A stretch of 64,000 nt of DNA from Gymnopus androsaceus JB14. Lineage: Eukaryota > Basidiomycota > Agaricomycetes > Agaricales > Omphalotaceae. Under the pieces are notes generated by a model. That model saw only the letters and a list, made by a program, of their open reading frames with translations, was not told the origin of the DNA and did not search any database. Every line of letters begins with the position of its first letter. Within the stretch, counting starts at the first letter, position 1. The DNA lies in NCBI GenBank assembly GCA_009733575.1, contig ML769404.1, positions 304,418 to 368,417 on the forward strand, read 5' to 3'. Of this stretch, positions 48,201-60,236 are shown one piece after another. The position numbers were made by a program, and so were the translations under genes.

Positions 48201-48499
48201 GCTCTCCCTGCATCGACTTGACATTGGACTTCCCCATAGGTTCAAACTTTATTTTTCTTGTCAATCCCAATTTTTAATACCCTTTCAGTTTTTAGTAACC
48301 ACTGCTGTGATGCTCATGCAATAGAGCAATACACATCCCCTTTCCAATATGGCGACTCAACCTGGACAATATTTCGAAATCCAAATCCATCTTTTCTCAC
48401 TGATTTGTCTCCGCTACCCATAGCACACAACGTCAAATGCGGATGCCGCAAACCTTTGTTTCGTGTTCTCAGATATCCCCGAGACTCCAAATAGTCGTG
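45211..48499. other. Region without recognised genes
   Basis: About 3.3 kb with many short frames (45599-45820, 46235-46435, 47140-47379, 48010-48201) and no recognisable motifs or splice-consistent models. Possibly decayed host or transposon sequence. Confidence 0.4.
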
Positions 48500-49390
48500 C
48501 AACAAGAGCACTTGCTGCGAAAGGGTTCTATGTACGTGTTTTTACCTTTCCTTTTCATCTTTTGGCTCATCCTCTATCAAGGAATTCTGGAACTGGCTCG
48601 ATCCAACAGCATGGTACCCTCTTGGTCGTGTTGTAGGAGGCACAATCTACCCTGGACTTATGGCTACCAGTGGTGTCATCTACAACTTTCTTCATTACTT
48701 CAACCTTCCTGTCAACATCCGAAACATCTGTGTCTTACTTGCTCCAGGATTCAGCACTCTTACTGCTTGGGCCATGTATATGTACGTACGAACATAGAAA
48801 CGTGTCCTTTGTTCACCTACTAATCACTTTGTAGGTTTACCGCAGAATTGAAGGACCCCAGCGCTGGTCTGCTAGCAGCTGCTTTCATCGGTATCGTTCC
48901 AGGTTACATCTCTCAATTCCTACGATATGCGCCATTGCCATCTTCCTGCTGATGTTCACCTTTTATTGCTGGATCAAAGCGCTCAAGCTAGGTAGTGCGT
49001 TCTTTGGTACCCCTGCTGCAGTCTTCTACTTTTACGTGGTGGCCGCTTGGGGAGGTTATGCATTCATCACCAACATGATTCCAGTACACGCACTTGTTCT
49101 TCTTCTCATGGGTTGTTTCAGCGGTAGACTCTATGTTGCATACAGCTCCTGGTATGCTATCGGTACCCTATCCTCCATGCAGGTTCCGTTTGTTAGATTC
49201 CAGCCTGTGCGAACTAGTGAGCATATGGGCGCTTTTGGTGTCTTTGGTTTGCTCCAGATCATTGCATTTGCTTCGCTTATGAGGTCGCATGTGTCTTCCA
49301 AGCAGTTCCAGAATCTGCTGGCCATCTCAGTTGTCACCATGGGTGTTTTGGGTGCTGGTGCATTTGTGGTCATGACCTACACATTCCCTT
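48500..49390 (+). pseudogene. STT3: Fragment of oligosaccharyltransferase STT3
   Basis: Joined pieces read AAKGFY|EFWNWLDPTAWYPLGR, then a GGTIYPGLMATSGVIYNFL run, NICVLLAPGFSTLTAWAMYM, an intron (about 48782-48834), then FTAELKDPSAGLLAAAFIGI. After a break the run continues MFTFYCWIKALKLGSAFFGT, AAWGGYAFITNMIPVHALVL and FQPVRTSEHMGAFGVFGLLQ. This is the N-terminal membrane region of STT3, the catalytic subunit that transfers glycans to Asn. The conserved SVAGSYDNE stretch is deleted at about 48915, and the protein stops making sense after VVMTYTF at about 49390, with the WWDYG catalytic motif missing. A dead partial copy. Confidence 0.85.
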
Positions 49391-50060
49391 GTTTAGATAC
49401 CCTCCTCCGCAGGCTTTCCTCACATTCGCCCATATTCCTACCTCGAATTAAGGCTATAGGCAGCTGTGCAAAACGCTCGAAATCCACTACGATACAGCCT
49501 ATTCACACTAGATCTGCATCTAGAACTACATACACATTTACTAGCAGATGTTCTTCATCACCGAGTCTGGATACGAGCATGCATACCCTTATCGAGGCTC
49601 TACTGGAGGGACCGGAGGCAATGGTGGGATGAGTTGGGGTGACAATGAGGGGGCCAGTCGCAGTGCGGCTGCGTAAGGTGAGGGTGCCGCAGATGGAAAT
49701 GCGGGCTGGTCAATGGAGCGACCTCAATGGGAGTACTTATCTTTAAGAATGGGTATTACTGGGTCTCGGACACGGTTTTATGAGGGTGGGTGCGAGATCG
49801 AAAGTAGGGGGGCAAGGAGGGAATGGAATGGAATGGAAGGTGGGTGCCATAGGAGCTATGCACTCTGCTCACCCTGGATGTGCAAGTGTAATATATAATT
49901 TATATGGAGATATGAGTAGCGTATCTAAACCGTACCGTTTATGCGAGATAATATGATAAAAATTTTCTTGATTTTTCCGTGATTGTTCCGAATTTTCTGT
50001 CGCTCATTTTGGACAGTGTCGCGTACGCTGTACACAACGATGATCAATGCAGGCAAAATA
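49391..50060. other. Region without recognised genes
   Basis: The sequence downstream of the STT3 fragment has no protein similarity I can see. Its right part (about 49930-50060) resembles the flank of the GYISK ORF copy at 45210-45250, with a CACG-AAAAATCA-GAAAA-TTTT type motif. Confidence 0.4.
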
Positions 50061-50366
50061 TCATGCGGGATAACGGTAACGCTTGGCGGTCATAGATGCG
50101 GTATCAGGCGCAATATCGCGAGTAAAGGATAGGATCCGTTGGGCGGCAGCCGGATAATGATGAACAATTTGATGGATAATGATTAACCCAATTAGGCCAG
50201 CATTGGGCGGGAGGCGGTGGGGTAGTATGGTGGACAGTAGGGGCCCGATATGCCCCCACTGATGTATGGTAGGCTCATCTTGCACCAGACAGTACTTATA
50301 GGGAAAGGGAAGGTCCTGCTTGCTGATGTATCCTGAAAAATGCAGCATGTTCCTTGTTTGATACAT
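50061..50366 (-). CDS. Conserved repeat-associated ORF, copy 2 (GYISK protein)
   Basis: A 101-codon frame starting MYQTRNMLHFSGYISK. It aligns along its length with the 44794-45210 plus-strand frame but is inverted relative to it. Here it lies downstream of the RNase H of DIRS element 3 on the same strand, whereas copy 1 lies at the RT 5' end on the opposite strand. Conservation at protein level despite DNA divergence suggests past coding. Function unknown. Confidence 0.5.
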   Translation of the reverse strand: MYQTRNMLHFSGYISKQDLPFPYKYCLVQDEPTIHQWGHIGPLLSTILPHRLPPNAGLIGLIIIHQIVHHYPAAAQRILSFTRDIAPDTASMTAKRYRYPA

Positions 50367-50698
50367 AAATCTAGCAGCTAGGGCTGGTTTCGGTGGATAG
50401 TTAGATTGTGGATTTGTGTGGATTATTGAGCAGGGAGAGAATGTGTGTCTAGAGGTCTGGTGGAGAATGAGGATGGATGGGATTGAGAATTCGGGCAGCC
50501 TGCGATGATGATGGAGGTTAAGAGGAAGCTTGGGTCACGCTTGTGACCGTTGTTCCATTTGGGATTACGCTCCGATTTCAGTCCAAATTTTATATATACA
50601 GATTTTCCTTATTTACAGTTTCTTTATTTACAACAAGGTAGACGTGACGGTGGGTAGCGCAATGGAGGAAAATATGGTGGTGTAGCTATATCGTAAAA

Positions 50699-51425
50699 TT
50701 AGAGAATGCGTGAGTCATTCAGCTGTATTGAATTGTGTATGTATGGTTTTAGGTGACGCGGTACCGCTGGCGGATGGGAGTGGATTTGTTTGCGAGGAGG
50801 AAATTCGCCTCTCGATGGTGCGTCTGCCAGATTATCGTGCATAGATATCCACGTACAGTTGATCCAAACTTTGGATTCTTGCATTAGTTTGATGATTTTT
50901 CGTAAGATGAGGTTGATCTCGTAGCCTCAAGAGCTTCCCTTTTTAAGGGCCCCAACTATGCCGATGTTATCCGAACAGAGACGAACGCTCACGTTTCAGT
51001 ATCCAGAGGAGATGAGAGTCCGTAGCGCAAGCTCGACCGCTACCATCTCTCTCCATCCTATGTGGCGGTCCATGTCCGTCCAGCCTGATTTGTATTCCCA
51101 GGCCAGCCATTTGCCATTCAGGATAAGACCGATTCCCCAGGACATCGACGCATCCATGAAGAGGTCAATCTCTATGAAGTCAGGGAGCGTGATGATGTCC
51201 ATTCCGACGAAGGGCTGGTGTAACAAGTTGACCCACCAGTCAATGTCTTCCTGGAGCTTTGCTGGTATGGAGTGTGGGACGAAACGTTTGGAGGACTTGA
51301 AACCAGCACGGAAGTTGAACAAATTGATCAACCTCGTCTTTCCGGTGGGCACTACGAGAGCAATGTGGTTGAGTTTGCCGATCAGTTCTTCCACTTTATC
51401 AATGAACTGGCATTCCTTCCGTAAT
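50699..51425 (-). pseudogene. DIRS element 3 remnant (RT end and RNase H)
   Basis: Frames read IDKVEELIGKLNHIALVVPT, GKTRLINLFNFRAGFKSSK, LFMDASMSWGIGLILNGKWL and TLISSGY, then ESKVWINCTWISMHDNLADA. These match element 2 (TETLIGTLNHVCLVIPAGRS...). RNase H catalytic context D-A-S-x-S-W-G-I-G is present. The left part of the RT is lost at the junction with a gypsy chromodomain near 51425. Confidence 0.72.
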
Positions 51426-51429
51426 AGAA

Positions 51430-51650
51430 TGGAAAAATATGAAGTAGAAAAAGTGTTAGACAGCAGGAGAAGATACAAAAAGTTACAATACCTTGTGCGA
51501 TGGAATGGTTATGCTCCAGAGTTTGATATCTGGGAACCACTTGTCAATATGGTAGGAGCAGAAGAGGAAATTGATGAGTTCCATGCATGTTACTCTGATA
51601 AGAAGGACTTAGAAGAGGAGGAATGGGAAAGGGAAACCCAGATTCATTAA
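51430..51650 (+). pseudogene. Chromodomain of a gypsy (chromovirus) integrase, fragment
   Basis: The frame reads MEKYEVEKVLDSRRRYKKLQ, YLVRWNGYAPEFDIWEP and EEEIDEFHACY, the chromodomain fold found at the C-terminus of chromoviral gypsy integrases (a VEKILDSR-type start, Y-L-V-K-W-x-G-Y, WEP). In full elements it binds histone H3 lysine marks to guide insertion. The rest of the integrase is absent here. It abuts DIRS element 3 in the opposite orientation, so the junction is a rearrangement. Confidence 0.85.
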
Positions 51651-52885
51651 GGAGGAGACAGAAAAACAATAAAAACTTTTATTTTCAAAGTATTGAAGTA
51701 CAAATGTGCTGATGTAAAAAGTTTACTTGAGACCAGGAATTTCAGGAGACTGAGTGCCTTCATTGACACCGGGAGATGCCAACATAGAAGGGTTTCCAGA
51801 ACCAGGAAACATGACTGGAGTTAAACTGCCCCGAGAAATCCAGCGAAGGTTGGGACTGGCAACTTCCCAGACAGACTTAGGAAGGGAAAATTCAGATACT
51901 GTGGAAGCCTCTTGCAAGGCATTATTGAAAGTAGGAAGGTTTTGGGTAAATTCATTTTGAACTTGCACCCCTTGATAAGTGATGCTGAGAGTCCAATCAA
52001 TGGCATCCAGAAGCCATAGGCGACAACATCCCGGAACAGTGGAGGTATCACTGGTGATAGCGGCCTCAATCTCACCTCTCATAATGCCAAGATTGGCATG
52101 AGCAGCAAGCATAAATGGAGCAGCATCAGCCCTAAGATGGACTACAGCAAACTTGGCCCATTTAGCTGTTCACTCATCTGCAGCATGTAACTGTCCCTGA
52201 AGGTTAGCAATTGCTTGAGTAGAGTAAGAATTGTACAAAACAAGACCACCCTTGGTAAGCCGAGTATTAGTGGTTTTGAGACAATCAATTTCTGCTTTGA
52301 AGCAAGCCACTTCAACCTCGGAGGAGGAACGTGCAGGCTTTCGTGAAGCCTTTAAGGCATGACGACCATGGTTGGAGCAAGAAGATTGTTGGAGATCCTT
52401 CATAGATACCCTGTATGCCTCAATAGTCCTAGATTGCACTAAATTAACGAAACAAAAAAACTGAAATTGTAGTGGAGCAACAAACTTCTGTTGTTCAGTG
52501 CATTGGGCCTTAAGGCTGACCACTTAACTGTAAAGGAGGAATATTCAACATGAATATGGGTGCATATAATTAAATAAAAGACTTGCCATGATAAATTTTC
52601 ATTCTGTCCACACACATTATTGAAATCATGGGTCAGCTCTGTCAACTGAGGCTTCACAATTTCCAATTCTCTATATGTATGAGTTGTTAAAAAACAAAAA
52701 CCTTATGATAAATCAATAAATGCATACATTCGGGCTTGAGCATAAGCTTCTTGAACTTTGTCCATATCAGAAATAAGTTTCTTGCCAAAACTATTACCGA
52801 TGTCAGACAAGTTGAGAAATTCCTGCAGGTCACTATAAAAAGGAAACAGGAGTTAATATGCAGAATTTTGAGAAAAGAAAAGAAT

Positions 52886-54445
52886 ATCATTGTTACAGCC
52901 ATGCCTACTGAATTACCAACCGAGCCCTCAAACCCTATTCTATATCTAACCAACCGGTTACCGACTTGGCAACTCCGGCCACCGTATCGGCTTGGCTAGT
53001 CCAGCCATCACATTGGCTTGGCAACTCCGGCCATTGCATTGGTTTGGTTACTCCGGACTTTTGACTACTTCACCAATATTGGTCAATCTACACCATTTCC
53101 GGTACTTGTTAAGCCCGTGCAGCCCAGATCGAAGCGGCGGGAAATCGATCGCAAATCGATCGTGGGAATCAACCAATGTTGATTGATTGATGACCTGGGT
53201 TGGACCTTTGAAGTAACGGGACTTGGCAAAGCTATTAGCAACACCCTTAACACACTGTAATGTGTCCCAGAGGAAAGGAGTGGAAGAAGGGCGGAGCGGA
53301 GCAAATGCACAGCTGCAAGTCGATCGCAAATCGATCGCAATGTTGATCAATTGATCAGCGGAGATGTCGGAAATAAGAATAGAGAAGATCAGCTAGGCTA
53401 AGTTGATTTTCGAACTAAAGTTACGATACATGGTATACTACTTAAATACTAGTGAGTTCGGATAAACAGATAAATGTAAAGAACAATAAGTAATATATAT
53501 CTGGGAGTGTATTCAGTAAGTATAACAATAAAGTAATTCAGTAAGAAAGACAAAAGAATATAAGAGGAATAAAACAATAAGTATCAGAAAGTGTGTCCAA
53601 ATATGATAGGGATGTTTCCGAAGGTAAAGGGCAGCTATCAGATCGATATGTCAATTGATCAATGGTAATTGATCGGAAATCGGCGGCAAGTGTTGAACAT
53701 CAGCAGTGAGTGTCGGACGTCGGCAACGAGCGGTGATGATTGTATGGATATAACAGTAGTTACATCGAAAGGTTGATTGATCAATGGCAAATGATCGGAA
53801 ATCGGCGGTAAGTGTCGGAAATGAGCGGTGATGATAGCATGGATATAACAGTACTCCAGACACTTGGCCGAGGTTTCCGGTGTATTATGACCAATTATCT
53901 CGGCATATCTCGGTCAATCATCTCGGGATAACCTTGGTATAACTCCGGTCCAGTCTTGGGAACTATTCCCACACTATTGTTTTATGCCTAGTATTGTTTT
54001 ATTGTCTTCCACTCCACTATTGTCTTTTGGTACTGAATTACTTTATTGTTTTACTTACCGAGGGCCCGGTCCGGCCCCGGAACATCGGCCCAGTATTTAA
54101 GTAGTACAAACTTGTATAGTAACCTTAGCTCCAAAATCAACTTAGTCTGACCTTGTACTCATTCCGAGTCCTTCCTTTACCAACTGACCGAGATTCCGGT
54201 TACTAAGCTGACACAGCCACGTGATCTCGGTTGGACCTCGGCTATGCCTTTGGTTTTACTGTCTTAACTTAGCTTAGACTTTGCCTTACTATTTTCCTCT
54301 CGGGACACCTTACGGTGTGTCAAGGGTGTTGCCAATAGCTTCACCGAGTCCCATCCCTCGCAAGGTCCAACCCGGAACCTTTCCGGACCGTTTCCGGCCG
54401 ATATCTCGGCCGTTCCACTCCGGGTCGCATGGACTTAACAATCAT
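52886..54445 (-). mobile_element. Solo LTR (diverged relative), minus orientation, interrupted by a second solo LTR
   Basis: The outer unit 52891-54440 has TGTTA...TAACA ends and target duplication atcat (52886-52890, 54441-54445). Minus the 744-bp insert and its 5-bp duplication it is about 801 bp. In reverse complement its start (TGTTAAGTCCATGCG) and middle (GGTTGGACCTTG, GAAGCTATTGGCAACACCCT) resemble the inner LTR, so both belong to one family at different ages. Confidence 0.88.
53102..53855 (+). mobile_element. Solo LTR, copy 2, nested in the outer LTR
   Basis: The unit 53107-53850 (744 bp) is nearly identical to 19397-20120 and in the same orientation, with target duplication gtact (53102-53106, 53851-53855). 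It inserted into the diverged family member. The extra length is mainly repeats of a GATCGATT-type unit. Confidence 0.92.
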
Positions 54446-55402
54446 ACTCCATGATCTTTGTAGAATCACCTCGAAGCCTTTCTGATACAGCCAAGAGCTG
54501 TGCAAAACCATCAGAAACAAAAGCATTGATTGCTGTACTGGTACTCTGATGATCATTCAAGTGTGCAGGAACATCCTCATCAATTGGATGCTCAGAGACA
54601 TCATATTCAACTTTAAAACCACTAGAAGAACTGGATTTGGCAATTTCACCAGGTTACAAAGGATCGGAAGCATGAATAATTGGAGAACTGCCCAAGGATT
54701 AAATTCCACGGTAATGAGGAGCATTAGAATTCTCAGCAAAACACATATCGGAAATTCTGGGAACAGAGTTAGAAAAGTATATAAGAACAAAGCTACATAA
54801 ACACACCTTTGAAACTTCAATTCAGTGTTTGGATGAGGAAAAAGGCGCTGTCTACATGTAGATTATATACCCAAAACTCGGATAGAACTCGGAATAGTCA
54901 GATATCAAAGTCTCAACAAAATAATGAAAGCTTTGGGGTTAATGCGAAGCTTGAAGGACAATCCTGGGTCATCTGAAAGTGGAATCACATTGCCTAGACT
55001 ATGAATATTGAAGGATTGTGACACCAAATTCATATTTTGCCAGTACAGTCTGTGGGGCATGTGAATATTAAATCCTCATATTAATAAAAGCTGAATATGT
55101 GTGGCACAAAGAAATTGGAAGTTATTTTGAGAGTTGATAATGGAAGGGTACCCTCAATGTCACTAATGGAGTGTGGATGAACAGTATAACGAGTTCTGAC
55201 TTTGGCAGAAGGTGGTATGACATGGAGTTCAAACATATCTCAATGCACTGAGGCAGAAAGGAACATTGAATCTCTATTGTTTGAAATGTTCCGGTGACCA
55301 TGGAGTACTGGGAACAAGCCACTTCAGGCTACCACTAAATATGACCTAGTTAGGATAGAAAAATGATGTACCTAAACTATCCTAAGAGGTCCCTTTTTCT
55401 GA

Positions 55403-55722
55403 TGTTGGACTATATACTCCACCCAGTACAGTACGCTTTGACACTACTTATTACGGACATTACTTATTATTACTTATTTACCCGGCCGCTGCGTTTCCGC
55501 TTACCTACACCAATCTTACGATCAACTTATATACCTAGTGTAGCAACTTCCGACTCCCTCAGTTGAACCACTACTACGTGCCCAACTGAGGTGAGCTTTA
55601 CTTTTATTCATTACCGTACCCGTTACTCATACTACTTCTAGTTTACCTTTATCTAACAGGTACGGCACAATATATAGTTGAACCACTACTACGTGCCCAA
55701 CTGAGTTTACCTTTATCTAACA
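55403..55722 (+). repeat. 5' LTR of the copia element
   Basis: 320-bp repeat with two internal copies of a CAGTTGAACCACTACT-type unit whose ends (CTCAGTTG/CAACTGAG) pair as a hairpin. Nearly identical to 60237-60560. Confidence 0.9.
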
Positions 55723-55736
55723 GATTATGAGACTGG

Positions 55737-56433
55737 TTGCTCCATGAGCATAAAGAAACAACTCACCTAAAGTCAATCAATACCCAAATCCAAGATTCCA
55801 GGTCATCAGGAAATTCACCCCTGAACATTCCAACGTTCCCCGAAGCATTGCAGCTATTGGGACAGGATACTTGGAGGGCGTTTAAGGACCGAGTTGAGCT
55901 GAACATACAAGTTAGGGGCCTACATGGATACCTTGATGGATCTATTCCCAAACCAACATCCGCTACGTACATTTACACGGCCCAAACAGCATCACCACCC
56001 GATAGTCAGTCACCTTCCCCCGGTGAATGGAACCAGCGAGACCGTATGGTTGCATCTATCATCCTCTTGAACTGCACCGACCCCGTTGGCATCGGAATCG
56101 AGAGGGATGATACAGCAGCCAAAACATGGAAATACCTTGTTAAGAAGTACGAGGCCCGTGAACAAGCAATGCATCCATATTGCCGACACCAACCTTCGGG
56201 AACACAAGTTTAATCCGGAGACCACGACAATGGAGGAACACGAGAAGAAGATGAAGAACCTACTCAAGACCCTCCATAACCTCGGGGGAGCCTGTAACAA
56301 CTACCAATTCAGACTAATCGTTATCACATCGATGCCAGAAGCTTGGAAGGATTACGTCCTTAACGTACCTGGTATATTCAGCTCCGAGGCCTTCACCTAT
56401 CTCCATCGTCTCTATCTCAACAAAGTTGGATGA
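55737..56433 (+). pseudogene. copia gag (UBN2-type), one frameshift
   Basis: Frames join at about 56165: LNIPTFPEALQLLGQDTWRAF and DGSIPKPTS, then RMVASIILLNCTDPVGIG and DTAAKTWKYLVKKYEAREQAM continue after a shift into HIADTNLREHKFNPETTTME and MKNLLKTLHNLG. This is the standard helical copia gag, which forms particles. A remnant zinc knuckle may lie in the damaged stretch around 56500-56600. The gene stops early at 56433. Confidence 0.75.
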
Positions 56434-56899
56434 AACCATGACACACAGGACGACTATGTCAAGAAACAGGTAGCCACCCTCTTGCACCCAGCATGTTGCC
56501 ACACATGCCGCTAGCTCTAACACACCTAACCAAAGCGTGAACGACCCACCTGCACAAACCCCCCTTGCCCCACCAAAGTCGGCCACACCATTGACAGGTG
56601 CTGGGCCAAAGGTGGTGGAGCAGAAGGCAAAGCCCCCAAGTCCTGGAAGGACAAGTACGGAACCACAGCATCCTCCAGCACCACTCCCATCAATATCTTT
56701 GTTGGCACAATGAACTCACCCAAGACCAAACCGGGTACATCAATACCATCCTCCTTCCCGAAAACCTCCTGACATCTCCAGCAGAGTCGATCATGCCATT
56801 CTGATCGACGGAGATAGTCAGCGAGAGAGAGGAGTAGACAAAGACGTACCTTACCCGCTTGCCAATTCATGTATTATGTGCAAAGCCAACAATATACCC

Positions 56900-59800
56900 C
56901 TATATTGTCACCTTCCTAACTCCCGGGTGAAAACGTTTATTGACTCTGGAGCAACAGACCACTGCTGGGTCGAGTGCTCAGACTTCACAGAGTATCGAGA
57001 AGTCACCTGAACGGGGGAACAGCGCATTGGCAGGAGAGGTAGGAGAGTTCCGCATTTGGGGTATTCGGGACAGTCAAGTTCGTCACCCAGGTCAACGGAG
57101 ACAAGAGATGTATCCAACTCCAAGGCATGAAACACACGCCGGATTTCGGGCACAATCTCATATTGCTGTCGAGCCTGGACAGGCGCAGTTACAGAGGCAC
57201 ATGGGGAGAAGGTCGGATGACAGTCACGACTGGCGATGGAAAGACCATGATGATTGGGTTTGGCAAGGGCAGAATGTATGAATTAGAGGTACTGGGGGAC
57301 GCGATCAGGGCACAATCAGTGAGATCCCATGAGAAAGCGGTGGACATACTCACCTGGCACCGGAGGTTAGGACACATCTCCATTCCCAGAATCCTTCGTA
57401 TGGCAAATTGCAATCTAGTTGACAGGACTGAAAATTACGTCGAGAGAGGTCTATGGGATGTGCGAATCCTGTTTGTACGGCAAAGCAGTGCGGCGACCCT
57501 TCGACGAGCAGCTCGAACACGAGAGGGAGGTATTAGAGAGGGTCCATATTGACCTTTTTTGGTCCAACGCGAACGCAGAGCAAGGGGGGGGGCATCGTAC
57601 ATGATGCTATTCACGGATGGGCAATCGACCGTTAAAGTTCCGACTTTCCTGTCAAACAAATGTAGTGAGACGACGCTGAAGGAATTCCACCGCTACCATC
57701 TCAAAGCAGAGAACCACACGAAACAGAAGGTACTCACAATTCGTATCGACGGGGGTAAGGAACTAGACAATAAACTAATGGAGGAGTACTGCACCCAGCG
57801 TGGAATCACCATTGAAAAGGTTCCCCCATACTCATCCTGCAGCTAATGGCATGGCAGAGCGAGCCAACTGTACCGTCATCGAAGGAACTCGAAACGCTTC
57901 TTGATGAATCTGGCCTTCCGCACTCATTTTGGGCGGAAGGAGCAGCGACTTTCTGCTACGTGGAAAGCTTCGTGCCTTCAACGAGGTTCCCCGAATGATA
58001 TCCCGATAGAGGTCTGGACGAGACAGCGACACGACGTTTCGCATCTTAGACCATTCAGGTGCAGGTGCTGGGCTACGCTTCCTGACGTGAGGACTGGAGG
58101 AAAACTGGCGAAACAAGCGGTGGAGGGGGTGCTGGTTGGATACATGGGTCGACGAGCATACCTGGATCTACATCCCGAGCACAAAGACGTTCCTGGAGTC
58201 TAGAGACGTTCGGTTTGAGGAGGGAGAGTCGAAACGAACGTGTTCTAAGCCAAATCAGAACGGCGATCAATTCCAGGAACTACCTTTCGGAGATACCGGC
58301 ATCGGAATCACACCAGATCCAATCAACGCACCTTCAGATCCTAATCCACCGGAGTCCGAGGGCCGTCTACCTACGCCACCACCGATAGAGCCTGCGTTCC
58401 CTCTACATCAACCACCTGCAACACTCGTGCCGGCGCCTACTATCCAAGAACCGCCAACCCAGCAACCTTGGGGAAGCACAAGGACACGCAAACAGACAAT
58501 GAGACTGATTGAGTCCGAGGCCTCGGAGGACAGGGAATGCGAAGCCAAGGGGTCAGGACAAGCCTGGGCCAACGACCTTCCGTCTGACCAACAACCGCTG
58601 GCACTGATAGTGCAGAATCCATGGGTGTTCACGTCGACTGACTCCAAATTCTGGGTCCCTCAATCCTACAAGCAAGCAATCCAGAGACCAGATCTCTGGG
58701 CCGCACCGATGCAGGCTGAATATGACTTGCTGATGGAAAAGGGAGTCTGGGAGCTGGTGGAGATGCCACCAGGAGCTAATCTGATGGGAGGAAGATGGAC
58801 GTACGCCATAAAGTGGGGACCAAATGGAGAGGTTATCCGACGGAAGGCTCAATATGTTGCCCAAGGTTTTACGCAAATCCACGGTGTTGACTACGATCAA
58901 ACGTATGGTGCAGTGGCGCGAATGGAGTCTCTCAGACTTGTGCTTGCCATAATTGTTGTCCTTGGCCTACAACTTTTCCAAGTTGATTTCAAGGGTGCGT
59001 TCCTAAATAGCCTAATAACTCACGACGTATACATGAAGCAACCGGACGGATTCGTCAAGCCCAAGCAAGAACATCTCATTTGCAAACTGAAGAGATCGAT
59101 ATACGGCATGAAGCAGGGTAGCCACGACTGGCAAGCCACGCTGGCAGCAGGTTACAAAGCGGATGGGTATATTGCTTCGAGGGCCGACCAGTGCATACGC
59201 TACAGGCATTGAGGAGACGAATACACCATCACAGAGTACATACGGTGACGATGTATGTGGGGGCTCGTCCACAAAGGAAGGAAAGAAGAAAGCAGTAGAG
59301 GACTTTGGTAAGCGATGGGAAGCAGGAGAGGTCAAGTCAAATGTCTTACTGGGAATGACGATCCAGCAGAATGCAGAAACAGGATCCATCACGATTTCCC
59401 AGAAGGCTTACTTCGAACGGATGCTGGAATCACTTTGGCCTGCAGCACATTAGACCTCGGCGAACACCACTCCCACCTGGACTGAAACTTAAAGACTCCC
59501 CGAACCTGTTGCCGGAGGAGGAGAGGATCTACATGTCCGACAAGCCATACCGTCCAGTGGTTGGGTCCATGATGTGGGGAACTGGCTGCATGCGTCCGGA
59601 CATCTGCTTTCGCCTCAAACCTGCTAGCGCGCTACCAACTAAATCCGGGTAGATATCACTGGGAGTGCGTCGAGTGGCTAGCGGGGTATATCAAGTGGAT
59701 GATCCATTATGCAATCACGTACAAAAAGCCAAAGGAGACGGAGTTGAGACCGGGAAAGGGACTGAAGCCAAGCGGACATGTCGACGCTGACTATGCAGGA

Positions 59801-60230
59801 TGCATTGATACTCGTTGTTTGACATCTGGCTACGTCTTCCTGATGGCTGGTGCACCTGTTTCGTGGAGTTTGAAGCGACAGGCAACAGTGGCCATGTTGA
59901 CTGTGGAGCGATGTATCGGCGAGAGCAAGCCAACAAGCAGTCTGGATGGCCTCATTCCTGGCTGAGGTAGACTTGGATCAGGAAGGCCCAGTGGAACTCC
60001 TTGGCAACAACGAAGGTGCCAATAGCCTGACGGAGAACGCAAAACTACACGCCCTCATCAAGCATATCGACATCCGTCACCACCATATCCGAGAGAAGGT
60101 AGCTGAGGGAGATATCAAAGTGAAGCCAGTCAGAACGGCAGACAACCTCGGAGACCTGTTCACGAAACCACTGGCGGGACCTACTCATTCAAAGCTGGTG
60201 AAACTATTGGGACTGGACCGTGCAGAGTAG
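56900..60230 (+). pseudogene. copia pol (protease, integrase, RT, RNase H), broken
   Basis: In order: protease with FIDSGATDHCW (catalytic D-S-G); integrase with WHRRLGHISIPRILRMA, CESCLYGKAVRRPFD and IRIDGGKELDN; then RT with WELVEMPPGANLMGGRWTYA, KAQYVAQGFTQIHGVDYDQT, LFQVDFKGAFLNSLI, IYGMKQGSHDW and the active-site box YGDDV (59236-59250); and RNase H with GHVDADYAGCIDTRCLTSGY, ALIKHIDIRHHHIREKV and TADNLGDLFTKPL. Stops and shifts are frequent, for example in 57550-57850, 59210 and 59650-59690. No intact enzyme. Confidence 0.85.
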
Positions 60231-60236
60231 GGGGGG

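Larger units (their letters stand above)
51723..54800 (-). pseudogene. Unrecognised multi-exon gene interrupted by nested solo LTRs
   Basis: Minus-strand pieces with coding character: SSSGFKVEYDVSEHPIDEDV, VSDGFAQLLAVSERLRGDST (54750-54441), then, after the LTR nest, GKKLISDMDKVQEAYAQAR (52800-52720), QLTELTHDFNNVCGQNENL (52640-52590), AYRVSMKDLQQSSCSNHGRH (52420-52330), and a C-terminal part starting MLAAHANLGIMRGEIEA and ending in TAA-type stop at 51723. GT...AG intron-like gaps separate several pieces. Heptad-like spacing suggests coiled coil. I do not recognise the family. The outer solo LTR inserted within the coding stretch (EYD|ILFF), so the gene cannot be intact. Confidence 0.5.

Noticed and set aside
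56086..56433. The 115-codon frame as a separate gene
   Set aside because: It is the frameshifted second half of the copia gag.
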